The translations under genes and the position numbers were made by a program. A DNA stretch of 64,000 bases, from assembly GCA_029851415.1 (NCBI GenBank), contig CM056742.1, forward strand, positions 14,735,736 through 14,799,735. Direction: 5' to 3'. The notes under the pieces were generated by a model that worked only from the letters and a program-made list of their open reading frames with translations, made no database searches and had not been told where the DNA came from. Positions 63,206-64,000 of the stretch are shown here, in pieces (position 1 is the first letter of the stretch; the number at the start of each line of letters is the position of its first letter). The DNA is from Eretmocerus hayati. Taxonomy: Eukaryota > Arthropoda > Insecta > Hymenoptera > Aphelinidae.

Positions 63206-64000
63206 AAAACATCTCGGCTGTCTGCTAATTGACCCTAGCGATCAACAAATGTTTGGCACACGCAGTTGGCAAGACTGCGGCGCGAAGCGCGAAGCAGTCG
63301 ACACTTTCGGACTCTTCTCATCGCTCAGCGCTCGGCCTTATGATTCACTCTTGGGGATGATTTTGTGAGATATCCAGGTAAAATTGGAAAGTGTCCAAAT
63401 CGTGTTTCACGTGAGTGACTGACAAATATTGCGAAGTCGTGGTGAGAGAAGAGCGTGAGAAGCTGATATTCACAGACCCGGTACTGTGGGCTCAACTTCT
63501 CGGAGAGCTGTCACCTGCGCTACACCGTCGCACTTATGATCGTACTTAGATTTGTGAGTATTGTAGAAATAATCATAAAACTCTGGATAAGATCTGCATT
63601 GGAGCTGCGCTGGATTATTCTGAGTCTTGTGAACATCGCTATATGTCTGGTCCGCGCCAAACCGTTTCACGTGAGATTATAACAAGTCAAGTTTTACCAT
63701 ATTTCAGTATGGGCACTTCAAAGTGTTTGTTTTGATGTTCAGCTAATAACTAAATAAGGTACTTTAGTATACTTTTTGGGCTTAAAAGATTGTAAAAATT
63801 CAGATCTTCCATTTACAAAAGAAATGAATTTGATTGATTGTGTAGAAAAAATTTTGTCAAGTCTACATTTTAGTATAACTCAATGTCCGCAACTGGATGA
63901 ATCCATCAAACTTAATCAGAGGCAACAGTTTATGTTTGAATGATGACCCACTGCTCATTTGTCATTCATAATTATCATAAGCTGTTTTCTGCAGTCTTTC
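63206..64000. other. Intergenic DNA, no gene seen
   Basis: Contains GGCGCGAAGCGCGAAGC at about 63279. Otherwise featureless. Confidence 0.5.

Overview
This window looks like non-coding, repeat-bearing nuclear DNA of an arthropod, most likely an insect. The background is AT-rich and packed with microsatellites: (CT)n, (GT)n, (TAA)n and poly-C/poly-G runs. The recognisable genes are all parasitic: a Jockey-clade and an I-clade non-LTR retrotransposon, a Ty1/copia retrotransposon, a Gypsy-like non-autonomous LTR element, and several foldback or MITE-type DNA elements. I found no convincing multi-exon host gene, tRNA, rRNA or CRISPR array. The order within insects cannot be settled from what I can see.

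Layout. 1-2.1 kb: a decayed, 5'-truncated Jockey-clade element on the minus strand that runs off the left edge. 2.1-9.7 kb: gene-poor DNA with islands rich in TGCA and GGCC. 9.76-10.90 kb: a 1.1-kb hAT-type foldback element with perfect 8-bp target duplications. 11-28 kb: gene-poor DNA with a small MITE, more islands, a partly palindromic repeat at 22.1-22.8 kb and a long (CT)n tract. 28.3-29.6 kb: a second, older foldback element. 31.07 and 39.99 kb: two copies of one roughly 335-bp MITE family. 34.2 kb: a hammerhead-ribozyme-like motif. 40.7-41.7 kb: an LTR- or promoter-like segment followed by GC-rich sequence. 41.7-43.5 kb: a 5'-truncated I-clade element with a complete RNase H motif set.

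45.57-48.58 kb: a palindromic MITE split by a 2.5-kb LTR retrotransposon. That element has identical 831-bp LTRs, ATAC target duplications, a tRNA-Lys-type primer binding site, a 132-bp tandem repeat and no protein gene. Each LTR carries two hairpins that match the stem-loop at the 3' end of replication-dependent histone mRNAs. A diverged lone LTR of a related family at 50.82-51.12 kb keeps one of these hairpins base for base. This is the observation I find most unusual.

52.535-61.153 kb: a complete, apparently intact and recent Ty1/copia element on the minus strand. It has identical 295-bp LTRs, AAAAT target duplications, a primer binding site resembling an internal initiator-tRNA sequence, and one open gag-protease-integrase-RT-RNase H reading frame of about 1,943 codons. 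The element also holds twelve same-strand copies of the 7-mer ACGGGTG. 61.2-64.0 kb: gene-poor DNA with a short inverted duplication.

The elements interact only by insertion. The LTR element landed in the MITE and the copia element landed in non-coding DNA. Only the copia element looks able to code for its own movement; the 831-bp-LTR element would need proteins supplied by a relative elsewhere.
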